Origin: an uncultured Oscillospiraceae bacterium
GTDB lineage: Bacteria; Bacillota; Clostridia; Oscillospirales; Oscillospiraceae
Direction of reading: 5' to 3'
NCBI GenBank assembly: GCA_910583885.1
Contig: CAJUAC010000002.1
Coordinates: forward strand, 1-64,000
DNA: 64,000 nucleotides
Shown here piece after piece: positions 32,614 to 41,192 of the stretch; position 1 is the first letter of the stretch; each line of letters opens with the position of its first letter. Both the position numbers and the translations under genes were made by a program. Under the pieces are notes generated by a model that saw only the letters and a list, made by a program, of their open reading frames with translations, was not told the DNA's origin and made no database searches.

Positions 32614-33105
32614 TTACGTTTCCCATCCAAATTCCTGGGTATACGCCAGCAGCTTCTCTCCAATCTCATCATCCTCCGCCTGGGTGAGTATCGTTCGCCC
32701 TCCAATGGTAAATTTGACAACCGGCCCGCGGCAGACTGCGGTGAAACCGGGTCCGTTCTCTATGGCCGCTGAAACCAGGAGGACCGGCGCACCCTCCTTC
32801 CCATAGATTTTGTCGTGGGAGGGGAAGGGGAACAGGCTCCGGAGCGACATCCGGTATTGGCAGCTCTTGAAAATTTCCTCCAGGCCGCTGTTGACATAGC
32901 CGCGCTCCCCGTTGCTTTCCACCTGCCAAGTATCGATGAACGCCTTTCCGTCGTCTCCCACTCTTCCGACCTGCGCCAGCAGGGTAATGGATGTGATCTT
33001 TCCCTCTCCAACCAGCGCATCCAGGCTTCTGGGCCGGGTATACCAAAAACAGAAAATCACGATCACCATCAGCACACCCAGTACAATTTTCCATTTTTTA
33101 CTCAT
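32614..33105 (-). CDS. Membrane-anchored hypothetical protein
   Basis: A 163-residue protein with one N-terminal membrane helix (WKIVLGVLMVIVIFCFWY, about 5-22) and an extracytoplasmic domain of about 135 residues. It contains short strands (KITSITLLAQVGRVGDDGKA, VVKFTIGGRTILT). No catalytic motif is visible. It sits between hisS and aspS on the same strand, 38 nt after hisS. Unrelated small genes in this gap are not typical, so it is probably lineage-specific. Function unknown. Confidence 0.72.
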   Translation of the reverse strand: MSKKWKIVLGVLMVIVIFCFWYTRPRSLDALVGEGKITSITLLAQVGRVGDDGKAFIDTWQVESNGERGYVNSGLEEIFKSCQYRMSLRSLFPFPSHDKIYGKEGAPVLLVSAAIENGPGFTAVCRGPVVKFTIGGRTILTQAEDDEIGEKLLAYTQEFGWET

Positions 33106-33143
33106 ACGTTTACTCCCTTCTATCCGGCAGGGCAGGGGAGGGC

Positions 33144-34496
33144 CTACTCCAGAATGACAGCGCCGTCCCTCCGTTTTGCAAGCCCGTCCTGGATACGCGC
33201 CAGTGTCCGGGCAAAGTCCAGCTTGGTCTGCTCGCCAGTCGTCATGTCCTTGCAGGCCACCACGCTCTCCTTGATCTCGTCCTCGCCCAAAAAAACAACG
33301 TAGGGTACGCCGGTCTTGTCCGCATAGCCCATCTTTGCTTTGAACTTCTTCTGCTCCGTGTACAGCTGCACCCGAATGCCTGCGCCCCGCAGCTGGGTCG
33401 CCAGCGCGATGGCAGGGGAGAGGTCGTCCGTCATGGGCAACAGCAGCACGTCCGCCGGTGCGGCGGGCATCGCCGTGTTCAGCATTCCCTGCTCGTTCAA
33501 AACATAGAACAACCGGGTCAGGCCAATCGAAATTCCAACACCAGGAAGTATTTTATCCGTATAATATTCCGCTAAGTTGTCATACCGGCCGCCGGAGCAG
33601 ATGGAACCGATCTCCGGATGGCTGGTCATAAAGGTCTCATAGACGGTCCCGGTGTAGTAATCCAAGCCCCGGGCGATGGTCAGGTCTACGGCAAAATGTT
33701 CCTCCGGCACCCCAAAAGCGGCCAGGTATTTCACTACCGTACCCAGCTCGTCCAGCCCCGCGTCAAACAAGTCACACCGTCCCCGGTAGCCCTCCAGCGC
33801 CTCCAGAACCTCCCCATTGGTGCCGGTGATGCCAATGAACCGCAAAATCTCCCCGGCCTGCTCGCTGCTCAGACCCAGCTCGCCGGTCAGCAGGGCGTTC
33901 ACCTTGTCCGGGCCGATTTTCGCCAGCTTGTCCACGGTGCGCATGATCTCCCCGGCCTGCTTTGTCAGCCCCAATATCTCATAGAAGCCGTTCAGAATCT
34001 TCCGGTTGTTGACCCGGATCTGGAACCGCCGCAGCCCCAGCCTGTTGAAGGTCTGGTAGATGATGGCAGGGATCTCGGCCTCATTGGCAATATCCAGCTT
34101 CCCATCCCCAATGATATCAATATCCGCCTGATAGAATTCCCGGAAGCGCCCCCGCTGGGCCCGTTCGCCCCGGTAGACCTTCCCAATCTGGTAGCGGCGG
34201 AAGGGGAACGCCAATTCCCCATAGTGCAGGGCCACATACTTGGCCAGTGGCACCGTCAAGTCAAAGCGCAGGCTCAAGTCGCTCTCGCCCTTGGTAAAGC
34301 GGTAGATCTGCTTCTCTGTCTCGCCGCCCCCCTTGGCCAGCAGGACCTCGCTGGCCTCAATGAGAGGCGTATCCAGCGGGGTGAAGCCGTAGAGCGCGTA
34401 GGTCTCCCGCAGTGTCCCCATAATGGATTCCATTAACATCTGCTGCCGGGGCAGCAGCTCCATAAACCCGGAGAGGGTCCTTGGCTGAATCTTCAT
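33144..34496 (-). CDS. hisS: Histidyl-tRNA synthetase
   Basis: A 450-residue class II synthetase. It shows PRTLSGFMELLPRQQ at the start (HisS proteins usually have GxxD in this place), the motif 2 region YRGERAQRGRFREFYQADID, the histidine-specific LTIARGLDYYTGTVYE and CSGGRYDNL, and an anticodon-binding domain from about 360 on. A T-box leader directly upstream shows that expression responds to uncharged tRNA, presumably tRNA-His. The first codons overlap the end of the leader; the ATG at 34496 follows AAAGGAG. Confidence 0.95.
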   Translation of the reverse strand: MKIQPRTLSGFMELLPRQQMLMESIMGTLRETYALYGFTPLDTPLIEASEVLLAKGGGETEKQIYRFTKGESDLSLRFDLTVPLAKYVALHYGELAFPFRRYQIGKVYRGERAQRGRFREFYQADIDIIGDGKLDIANEAEIPAIIYQTFNRLGLRRFQIRVNNRKILNGFYEILGLTKQAGEIMRTVDKLAKIGPDKVNALLTGELGLSSEQAGEILRFIGITGTNGEVLEALEGYRGRCDLFDAGLDELGTVVKYLAAFGVPEEHFAVDLTIARGLDYYTGTVYETFMTSHPEIGSICSGGRYDNLAEYYTDKILPGVGISIGLTRLFYVLNEQGMLNTAMPAAPADVLLLPMTDDLSPAIALATQLRGAGIRVQLYTEQKKFKAKMGYADKTGVPYVVFLGEDEIKESVVACKDMTTGEQTKLDFARTLARIQDGLAKRRDGAVILE

Positions 34497-34789
34497 TGCA
34501 GTGTTCTCCTTTTAATAAAACAATGCTCCCGTCCCCTGTCTTAGCGGGACGAGAGCATGACAATCCGGTCATACTTCGTGGTGCCACCCACATTCGGCGT
34601 GCGCCGCGGCGCACAGAGCCCTTTCCGTCCCTTTTGGCTGCGGCGGGACCTGCCGCGGACGTCTCCGTCCCCGCTCCGGCGCTGTCATTCCCCCCGCCCT
34701 GTCCCCGTGGGCCGCTTCCAGCCAAGCGGCGGCCCTCTCTGTCCGGTGGGCGCGGGTACTCTGTCGCCATCCGCGCGGTCAATGCCATG
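34497..34789 (-). promoter_or_regulatory. T-box leader of hisS
   Basis: The minus-strand leader contains an AGTA element and AGAGAGGG near its 5' part (stem I). The T-box sequence GTGGGTGGCACCACGAAG (34591-34574) follows. The terminator hairpin has arms 34558-34546 and 34535-34523, with TTGTTTT after it. The uncharged tRNA acceptor end would pair with the T-box bulge and prevent the terminator from forming. A CAC triplet in the 3' part of stem I could be the His specifier, but the fold was not computed. Confidence 0.88.
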
Positions 34790-34795
34790 TCAGCT

Positions 34796-34825
34796 ATTAT
34801 AGCCCATTCCTTCTCAAAAAGTCAA
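34796..34825 (-). promoter_or_regulatory. Promoter of the T-box/hisS transcript
   Basis: On the minus strand TTGACT, an 18-bp spacer and a perfect TATAAT. The -35 overlaps the last codons of the mgsA-like gene. Confidence 0.8.
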
Positions 34826-35253
34826 TGGGGACGGGCCATATCGCGGAGATATTTATGCTTCGGGTTGACAATATTCCGCCAATCCAGGTCGCCACGGTCC
34901 ATGCCCAGCACCAGCATTTCCGCTGTTGCCACGTTGGAAGCAAAGGGGATGTTATTCTGGTCGCACAGCCGGGAGATATATAGGAGCTCCTTCTCCATGG
35001 AGGAGTCGTTGGGATCTACGAAAAACAGCACCATATCCATCTCATTGTAGGCAATCCGCGCGCCAATCTGCTGGCTGCCGCCGTGCTGGCAGGTCAGGAA
35101 GCGGTGGACATGGAGGCCGGTGGCGTCTGCCACCATCTGGCCGGTGGTGCTGGTGGCGCAGAGATTGTGCCGGGAGAGGACACCGGCATAAGCCGTACAG
35201 AACTGAACCATCAGGTCCTTTTTATTATCGTGGGACATCAGAGCAATATACAT
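34822..35253 (-). CDS. Methylglyoxal-synthase-like protein with altered active site
   Basis: A 143-residue protein of the MGS-like fold. It follows B. subtilis MgsA closely: IALMSHDNKKDLMVQFCTAY, LCATSTTGQMV (phosphate loop), QQIGARIAYNEMDMVLFFVD and IPFASNVATAEMLV. The GGD motif, whose Asp is the catalytic base, is GGS here (Ser60). The DPxxxxPH segment that holds the catalytic His is DPNDSSMEKE. Methylglyoxal formation from dihydroxyacetone phosphate is therefore doubtful; phosphate or another ligand may still bind. It lies downstream of minD on the same strand. Confidence 0.85.
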   Translation of the reverse strand: MYIALMSHDNKKDLMVQFCTAYAGVLSRHNLCATSTTGQMVADATGLHVHRFLTCQHGGSQQIGARIAYNEMDMVLFFVDPNDSSMEKELLYISRLCDQNNIPFASNVATAEMLVLGMDRGDLDWRNIVNPKHKYLRDMARPH

Positions 35254-35308
35254 GGCTTGTTGTTTCCTTTCTGTTGATGTCTCTCTATAAACGCAGGGGT
35301 TCTAGGGA

Positions 35309-36052
35309 TCATCTGATTTTCATAAGCGGCATCCGCTGTCCAAGGACCCGGCGGGCAATATTGCGGTAGGCCCGGGCGGCACAGTCGTTCGTCGTCAGCA
35401 GCAGGGGCGTGCTGCGCCCGGCGTAAAGGGGGATCGTCTCATCCTCCGGGATAACTCCCAGCAGAGGCAGCCCGGCTGTATCAATAGCATCATCAATCGT
35501 CTGGTGGAGGGATTTCATCAGCTTTTTCCTGCACCGGTTGACCACCAGGTGAACCCGCTCCTTGGGCAGGTTCTCCAGCTCCATCACCGTGCGCTGGGCA
35601 TCCCGGAGGCTGCTGGCATCCGTAGTGCTCACCACCACTGCCCGGTCTGCGCCGGAAATTGCCAGCTGGAAACCCGCTCCCAGCCCCGCTGGAGCATCCA
35701 CCAGGCAATAGTCGAAGCGCTTACGGACCTCTGGGAACAGCTCCCGGAACCGCTCTAAATCAATATTGACAGCGCCAATCCTGGCCGGGGCGGTCAGCAG
35801 ATAGAGGTTTTTCTGTCTCGGATGGACCGCCGCACCCTCCTCTAAGGTGCAGTTTTCCGCCATGACATCGGTGAAATCCATCATTGCCCGGTCTGTCATC
35901 GCCATCGCGATATCCAAATTCCGCAATCCTACATCGCAGTCCAGGCACAGTGTGGAATGCCCCATCTGTGCCAGAGCCATGCCAACATTGGCGACAAATG
36001 AGGTCTTCCCCGTGCCGCCCTTACCGGACACCACGGCGATTACCTGCCCCAT
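35309..36052 (-). CDS. minD: MinD-type septum-site ATPase
   Basis: A 247-residue deviant Walker A ATPase. It starts MGQVIAVVSGKGGTGKTSF and contains CLDCDVGLRNLDIAM, the GLRNLD form specific to MinD, plus DAPAGLG (switch II) and TTDASSLRDAQR. MinD positions the division septum together with MinC and a topological factor. No minC, minE or divIVA is adjacent. The C-terminus ends RRVLGQRMPLMKIR, a basic and hydrophobic tail that could serve as the membrane helix. The ATG at 36052 follows AAGGAGG; the open frame upstream is not supported. Confidence 0.86.
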   Translation of the reverse strand: MGQVIAVVSGKGGTGKTSFVANVGMALAQMGHSTLCLDCDVGLRNLDIAMAMTDRAMMDFTDVMAENCTLEEGAAVHPRQKNLYLLTAPARIGAVNIDLERFRELFPEVRKRFDYCLVDAPAGLGAGFQLAISGADRAVVVSTTDASSLRDAQRTVMELENLPKERVHLVVNRCRKKLMKSLHQTIDDAIDTAGLPLLGVIPEDETIPLYAGRSTPLLLTTNDCAARAYRNIARRVLGQRMPLMKIR

Positions 36053-36145
36053 CGGAGACACCTCCTTTTCGGATTTCCAAAATGCCCTTTCTTTCAACAC
36101 CAAAGCACACGATCCCTTTCCCATCGGGCGGGAAGGGCCGGGGCC

Positions 36146-36847
36146 TCATGTTCCTAGCGGCTGTTTCTTTATCTGCGCAAACCTTCTGGGATATTTTCGC
36201 GGGGTAGGGGAGAGCTTTTCCACAACGATCAGCCGGTGGGTAACATCCGTAGTGGGAATCCCATAATCCTTCACTGCCGTGATACGCCCGCCCAGCAGGG
36301 AAATCCCCTCCTTGGCCTGGCTGATCTCCTCCTCCGTATGGCTGGATTTCATGGCCAGGAACCGCCCGCCTACCTTTACCATAGGCAGGCACAGCTCACA
36401 CAACACAGGCAGCGCCGCTACAGCCCGGCTCACAGCTACATCAAATCCCTCCCGGTGCTTTAGGGCAAATTCCTCCGCCCGGCCGTGGACGCACCGGACA
36501 TTCCCCAGCCCCAGGGCGCCACAGCTCTCCTGTAAGAAATCCACACGCTTTCCCAGGCTGTCCAGCAGCGTGACATGGAGCCCCGGCACAGCAATTGCCA
36601 GCGGCACGCCCGGGAACCCGGCCCCGGTGCCTACATCGACTACACTCTGCCGCTCCAGCCCCGCCAGACTCACCAGCGCCAGGCTGTCCAGCAGATGGAG
36701 GGCCGCCACGTCCCTCGGTTCTGTAATGGCTGTCAGGTTCATAACCTGGTTCCGCTCCAGCAGCAGGGCGCTGAAGGCCTCCAGGGCGGGGACGGCGTCC
36801 GTCCCCAGCCCCAGGGCAGGGAGCCCTTGGCTCAAGGTCTCCCTCAT
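36146..36847 (-). CDS. rsmG: 16S rRNA (guanine-527-N7)-methyltransferase
   Basis: A 233-residue Rossmann methyltransferase. SAM-binding VVDVGTGAGFPGVPLAIA (about 90-107), VTLLDSLGKRVDFLQE and VSRAVAALPVLCEL are diagnostic of RsmG/GidB. It methylates N7 of G527 in 16S rRNA. In many Firmicutes it lies near parA/parB at the origin; here mscL, a small acidic protein and serS are between them. The start overlaps the stop of mscL by 4 nt (ATGA). Confidence 0.94.
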   Translation of the reverse strand: MRETLSQGLPALGLGTDAVPALEAFSALLLERNQVMNLTAITEPRDVAALHLLDSLALVSLAGLERQSVVDVGTGAGFPGVPLAIAVPGLHVTLLDSLGKRVDFLQESCGALGLGNVRCVHGRAEEFALKHREGFDVAVSRAVAALPVLCELCLPMVKVGGRFLAMKSSHTEEEISQAKEGISLLGGRITAVKDYGIPTTDVTHRLIVVEKLSPTPRKYPRRFAQIKKQPLGT

Positions 36848-37230
36848 TGCTTTTCCTTCAGGAGATCCCGGATCTCTGCCAGCAGCTTCTCCTCAGCAGA
36901 AGGGGCCGGCGGGGCAGGGGGAGGGGCCGCCTTCTTATGCGTGATGCGGTTGACCGCTTTTACCATGCAGAATACCACAAACGCCAGGATCAGGAAGTTC
37001 AGGACCGCCTGGATGAAATTCCCGTAGGTGATAACCGCACCGCCAGCATGGATCTGTAGGTCTGCAAAGCTGGCCTCCCCCACGAAAATCCCTACAATGG
37101 GCATGATGATATCGTTAATCAGGGAGGTTGTAATGGAGCTGAAGGCGCCGCCGACAATGACGCCCACCGCCAAATCCATCACATTCCCACGCATTGCAAA
37201 GGTTTTAAATTCCTCTAAGAACTTCTTCAT
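36844..37230 (-). CDS. mscL: Large-conductance mechanosensitive channel
   Basis: A 128-residue membrane protein. It starts MKKFLEEFKTFAMRGNVMDL and continues with AVGVIVGGAFSSITTSLIND, the first transmembrane helix and gate of MscL. A second helix (FIQAVLNFLILAFVVFCMVK) and a C-terminal helix (EEKLLAEIRDLLKEKQ) follow. It opens under osmotic downshock and releases solutes. GTG two codons earlier is possible; ATG was chosen to match the family start. It is coupled to rsmG by ATGA. Confidence 0.94.
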   Translation of the reverse strand: MKKFLEEFKTFAMRGNVMDLAVGVIVGGAFSSITTSLINDIIMPIVGIFVGEASFADLQIHAGGAVITYGNFIQAVLNFLILAFVVFCMVKAVNRITHKKAAPPPAPPAPSAEEKLLAEIRDLLKEKQ

Positions 37231-37264
37231 ATACACAGTTTCCTCATCTTTTGTGGAAAACGCC

Positions 37265-37657
37265 TTATGCCTCCGCCGTAGAGACTGCCTCTTCTCCGTT
37301 GGCGGGATCCTCCTTTTCCACAGCTTCTTCCACGGCTGCCTCCGGGATTTCCTCCTCTGCCGCCGCAGGCTCCTCCTTCGGAACCTCTGTTACCTCGATA
37401 ACCTGCTCCCCGCTGCCGGTATACTCCACGTTCAAATCGTCGCTGAACAGGTGGGCTTCACTCTCCTTGCGGGAGGGCCGGTTAAAACCAAAGCTGATGG
37501 AGACCTCCTCCTTTTCCTCCTCCATGGGCTTGCGGGTCATCTGCCAGAGGAGGGCCTGTACCTTCTTCTCGCCAGTTTCCTCGTCCTTTTCCACATGGTA
37601 GGGGGTGAGGCCTACGGCCAGGGCGGCCACTCCAAGGACTTTCCAGATCTTGTTCAT
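37265..37657 (-). CDS. Acidic hypothetical protein
   Basis: A 130-residue protein starting MNKIWKVLGVAALAVGLTPY, a weak N-terminal hydrophobic helix. It then has a polar middle (VSISFGFNRPSRKESEAHLF) and a highly acidic Glu/Ala/Pro-rich C-terminal tail of about 50 residues. Low-complexity acidic tails are typical of disordered segments. No known domain. It lies between mscL and serS on the same strand. Confidence 0.7.
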   Translation of the reverse strand: MNKIWKVLGVAALAVGLTPYHVEKDEETGEKKVQALLWQMTRKPMEEEKEEVSISFGFNRPSRKESEAHLFSDDLNVEYTGSGEQVIEVTEVPKEEPAAAEEEIPEAAVEEAVEKEDPANGEEAVSTAEA

Positions 37658-37738
37658 TACGCAGTACTCCTTTATTCATAATTTCGTGGTTCGCTGGAAA
37701 ATGGTCTCCTCTCTATCATCAACAGGCCAAAGCCTGCA

Positions 37739-39043
37739 TCAGTGCTTTGGAACCAGGCACTCCTTGCCGCCCATATACCTGCGCAGAACCTCCGGGATGC
37801 GCACACTGCCATCCTCCTGCAAATTGTTCTCCAGGAAGGCAATCAGCATCCGCGGCGGGGCTACTACGGTGTTGTTCAGGGTGTGGGGCAGATAGTTTTT
37901 GCCATCCTCGCCCTTGACGCGGATCTTTAGCCGCCGGGCCTGGGCATCCCCCAGGTTGGAGCAGGAGCAGACCTCAAAATATTTTCCCTGCCGGGGGCTC
38001 CATGCCTCAATATCACAGGATTTCACCTTTAAATCTGCCAGGTCGCCGGAGCAGCACTCCAGCTGCCGCACAGGGATGTCCAGGCTCCGGAACAGCTCCA
38101 CACTGTACCGCCACATCTTCTCGTACCAGCCCATGGACTCCTCGGGCTGACAGACCACGATCATCTCCTGCTTCTCAAACTGGTGGATACGGTATACGCC
38201 CCGCTCCTCAATGCCGTGGGCGCCCTTCTCCTTCCGGAAGCAGGGGGAGTAGGAGGTCAGCGTCTGGGGCAGGGAGGACTCCGGCAGGATCTGGTCAATA
38301 AACTTCCCGATCATGGAGTGCTCACTGGTACCAATCAGGTATAGATCCTCCCCCTCGATTTTATACATCATGGCGTCCATATCTGTCTGGCTCATGACGC
38401 CCTCCACCACATTGCCATGGATCATAAAGGGGGGAATGCAGAAGATGAAGCCCTTTTCAATCATGAAATCCCTTGCGTAGGCCAGCACTGCCTCATGGAG
38501 CTGGGCAATATCCCCCATCAGATAGTAGAAGCCGTTGCCGGAGACCCGCCCGGCGGCGTCCATATCCACGCCATCAAAGCGCTCCATAATCTCCGTATGA
38601 TAGGGGATCGGGAAGGAGGGAACCACTGGATCCCCAAACCGCTCCACCTCGATATTGCCGCTGTCGTCCGGGCCAATGGGCACGGAGGGGTCAATGATAT
38701 TGGGGATCACCAGCATCATCCTGTGGATCTCCGCCTCCAGGCGCGCCTCCTCCTGCTCCAGCTGGGCCAGCCGCTCGGCATTGGCCTTGACCTGGGCCTT
38801 GACCGCCTCGGCCTCCTCCAGCTTGGAGGGGTCCTTCTTCGCCTGGCCCATCAGCATCCCCACCTGCTTACTCAGGGTGTTGCGCTGCGCCCGCAGTTCG
38901 CTGGCCTCTGTAATGGCGGCCCGGTTCTCACTGTCCAGCGCCAAAACCTTGTCCACCAGAGGAAGCTTCTCCTCCTGGAACTTTTTCCGCATGTTTTCCC
39001 GTACTGCATCCGGGTTTTCCCGGATAAATTTGATGTCCAGCAT
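37739..39043 (-). CDS. serS: Seryl-tRNA synthetase
   Basis: A 434-residue class II synthetase starting MLDIKFIRENPDAVRENMRK. The long antiparallel coiled coil that binds tRNA-Ser spans about 30-105. Motif 2 is FRKEKGAHGIEERGVYRIHQ and motif 3 has LNNTVVAPPRMLIAFLENN. It charges tRNA-Ser. The ATG at 39043 follows GAAGGAG; the open frame upstream runs through a parS site and is rejected. No T-box was found in the upstream gap. Confidence 0.96.
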   Translation of the reverse strand: MLDIKFIRENPDAVRENMRKKFQEEKLPLVDKVLALDSENRAAITEASELRAQRNTLSKQVGMLMGQAKKDPSKLEEAEAVKAQVKANAERLAQLEQEEARLEAEIHRMMLVIPNIIDPSVPIGPDDSGNIEVERFGDPVVPSFPIPYHTEIMERFDGVDMDAAGRVSGNGFYYLMGDIAQLHEAVLAYARDFMIEKGFIFCIPPFMIHGNVVEGVMSQTDMDAMMYKIEGEDLYLIGTSEHSMIGKFIDQILPESSLPQTLTSYSPCFRKEKGAHGIEERGVYRIHQFEKQEMIVVCQPEESMGWYEKMWRYSVELFRSLDIPVRQLECCSGDLADLKVKSCDIEAWSPRQGKYFEVCSCSNLGDAQARRLKIRVKGEDGKNYLPHTLNNTVVAPPRMLIAFLENNLQEDGSVRIPEVLRRYMGGKECLVPKH

Positions 39044-39144
39044 AGTTACTCCTTCTCTGTGCCGCTGGCCAACCGGCCGGCGGTTCCTTTTTAATTTATA
39101 AGAATTGTAAGAATTTGGCTTCGCTCCGGCTCTTTCCTCCGCCG

Positions 39145-39176
39145 CTTGGCAGTGTTTCACGTGAAACACTGCCAAG
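39145..39176. promoter_or_regulatory. parS site 1
   Basis: A perfect 16-bp parS, TGTTTCACGTGAAACA (39153-39168), inside a fully symmetrical 32-bp palindrome (39145-39176). It is the Spo0J/ParB nucleation site of Firmicutes and lies in the gap between parB and serS. Confidence 0.95.
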
Positions 39177-39322
39177 AACCTTTATCATAGGTAGGGGATC
39201 CTGGATAGGCAAGGGGATTTTTCGCCCTGTAAGGCAAAAAATCGCAGGAATATTTTGTGCATTTCAAGATCTTTTAACGCAGCAGGACAGAAAAATATCT
39301 GTCCAGACAGCGTTCAACACCT

Positions 39323-39366
39323 GTGAATACGGGTTCTAATTCCCGTGAATACGGGTTCTAATTCCC
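39323..39366. repeat. 22-bp perfect tandem duplication at the parB 3' end
   Basis: Copies at 39323-39344 and 39345-39366 are identical. The second copy contains the parB stop codon (39358-39360) and its last codons; the first is a downstream replica. Confidence 0.93.
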
Positions 39367-40224
39367 CAGCTGCTCCAGGGCCTCCAGGAGATCATTGAGA
39401 TCATCCACACCGTAATACTCAATCTCAATCTTTCCCTTTTTCTTACCCTGGGCAATGCGGCAGGCCCGCCCCAGCCGGGCGGACAGCGACCGCTCCGCCT
39501 CCGCCACATAGTCCACAGCGGGAACAGGGGGGCTCTGTTTTTCCTCCTCCTCATCCCGGGCCAGCAGGCGCTTGACCAGCTGCTCTGTCTGCCGGACACT
39601 GAGCCCGGAGGCAAGCACTGTCTTTACCGCCTCCATCCGCACAGCAGGGGAGAGGGGGAGGATGGCCCGTGCATGTCCAGCGGAGAGCTTTCCATCCTCC
39701 ACCAACCCTTGGATCGCATCGGAGAGATCCAGCAGCCGCATGGCATTGGCTACTGCGCTGCGGGATTTCCCCACCCGCTGGGCCGCCTGCTCCTGGGTCA
39801 TTCCGTAGGTCTCCACCAGGGTGCGGTAGCCCTGTGCCTCCTCCATCGGGTTCAAATCCTCCCGCTGGAGGTTTTCAATCATGGCCAGCTCCATCGCCTT
39901 GCGGTCATCGGCCTCAATGACCACGGCCGGGATCTCTGTCAGCTCCGCCAGCCGGGCTGCCCGCCACCGCCTCTCGCCTGCGATGATCTGGTAATATCCG
40001 GACGCCAGCTTCCGCACGGTCAGCGGCTGGATGACGCCGTGCTGCCGGATGGACTCCGCCAACTCCTCCAGCTTCTCCTGGTCAAAGTTCTTACGGGGCT
40101 GGTTCCGGCAGCTCTCAATCTGGGACAGGGGAATTGTAGAGGAGGGCGCGGTAAAATCAGCGGAGAAATCATCTCCCAACAGCGCGCTCAAGCCCTTGCC
40201 CATGCCCTTTTCTTTCTGTGCCAT
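39358..40224 (-). CDS. parB: Chromosome-partitioning protein ParB (Spo0J)
   Basis: A 288-residue ParB. The N-terminal CTPase/clamp domain has IAGERRWRAARLAEL (the GERRWRA box, about 83-89) and MELAMIENLQREDLNPMEEA. The central HTH (EQAAQRVGKSRSAVANAMRL) reads parS. A Lys-rich linker and a C-terminal dimerisation helix end the protein. The N-terminus GKGLSALLGDDF stimulates the ParA ATPase in this family. Two perfect parS sites flank the parAB pair. It starts 24 nt after parA on the same strand. Confidence 0.95.
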   Translation of the reverse strand: MAQKEKGMGKGLSALLGDDFSADFTAPSSTIPLSQIESCRNQPRKNFDQEKLEELAESIRQHGVIQPLTVRKLASGYYQIIAGERRWRAARLAELTEIPAVVIEADDRKAMELAMIENLQREDLNPMEEAQGYRTLVETYGMTQEQAAQRVGKSRSAVANAMRLLDLSDAIQGLVEDGKLSAGHARAILPLSPAVRMEAVKTVLASGLSVRQTEQLVKRLLARDEEEEKQSPPVPAVDYVAEAERSLSARLGRACRIAQGKKKGKIEIEYYGVDDLNDLLEALEQLGN

Positions 40225-40248
40225 AGGGATCGTTCTCCTTCCGACCGG

Positions 40249-41007
40249 TCAACTCTTATTCTTCTTCAAAAACTCCTCCGCCAGGGCCGCATATGCCTCG
40301 CACCCTCGTGAAGCGCGGTCATAGGCGCAAATGGGCTTCCCATGGCTGGGCGCTTCGCTCAGGCGCACATTCCGGGGGATCACTGTACTGTATACCTTGC
40401 CGGGGAAAAAGCGTTTGACCTCCTCCGATACCTGAAGAGCCAGGTTTGTACGGCTGTCGTACATCGTCAACAGCACCCCCTCCAGCTCCAGGTTGGGGTT
40501 CAGGGAGCGCCGGACAGCCCGGATGGTATACATCAAATCGCTGAGACCCTCCAGGGCAAAATATTCACTCTGCACCGGTACCAACGTACTGTCCGCCGCA
40601 CACAGCCCATTGAGGGTCAGCAGCTCCAGGGAGGGAGGGCAGTCAATGAATATGTAGTCATAGCTGGGCGCAAGCTTCTCCAGGGCCCGCCGCAGCAGAT
40701 GCTCCCGGTCCTGGATGCCCACCAGCTCCACACCCGCACCCGCCAACCCCTTGGAGGAGGGGAGTACATCCCCATAACGGGTTGTGACAACCCGTTTTTG
40801 AGGCTCCACATCGTTGAGCAGGACATCGTAGATCCCCTGGGAGAGGGATTTATCCACCCCCATCCCCGATGTAGCGTTGGCTTGGGGGTCAAAATCACAC
40901 AAAAGCACCCGTTTTCCCTTCTCCCGCAGGGCAGCGGTGAGGCTGACACAGGTGGTGGTTTTGCCCACGCCGCCCTTTTGATTGACAATCGCAACGATTT
41001 TGCTCAC
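40249..41007 (-). CDS. parA: Chromosome-partitioning ATPase ParA (Soj)
   Basis: A 252-residue ParA. It has IVNQKGGVGKTTTCVSL (deviant Walker A), LLCDFDPQANATSGMG, FIDCPPSLELLTLN and IPRNVRLSEAPSHGKPI, all standard for Soj-type chromosomal ParA. It binds DNA as an ATP dimer, moves ParB-parS complexes and influences DnaA activity. A promoter precedes it and parB follows in the same transcript. Confidence 0.95.
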   Translation of the reverse strand: MSKIVAIVNQKGGVGKTTTCVSLTAALREKGKRVLLCDFDPQANATSGMGVDKSLSQGIYDVLLNDVEPQKRVVTTRYGDVLPSSKGLAGAGVELVGIQDREHLLRRALEKLAPSYDYIFIDCPPSLELLTLNGLCAADSTLVPVQSEYFALEGLSDLMYTIRAVRRSLNPNLELEGVLLTMYDSRTNLALQVSEEVKRFFPGKVYSTVIPRNVRLSEAPSHGKPICAYDRASRGCEAYAALAEEFLKKNKS

Positions 41008-41059
41008 TGAACACCTCCGGGAGAGGGGCAGAAGCCCCTATTTTTCTAGTATATGGTTT

Positions 41060-41087
41060 AGTATAGCACAAAACTTTCGTATTTCAA
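41060..41087 (-). promoter_or_regulatory. Promoter of parAB
   Basis: On the minus strand TTGAAA, a 16-bp spacer and TATACT, about 50 nt before the parA start. Confidence 0.65.
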
Positions 41088-41192
41088 CATAGCATCAAAA
41101 AAATTTTTGCAAAAATTATGAAGCTTCTCACCGCCCTACATACCAAAAGCCAACAAAGTATCACCTGTACCGCCCTTTTTTACAAGCAAAAA

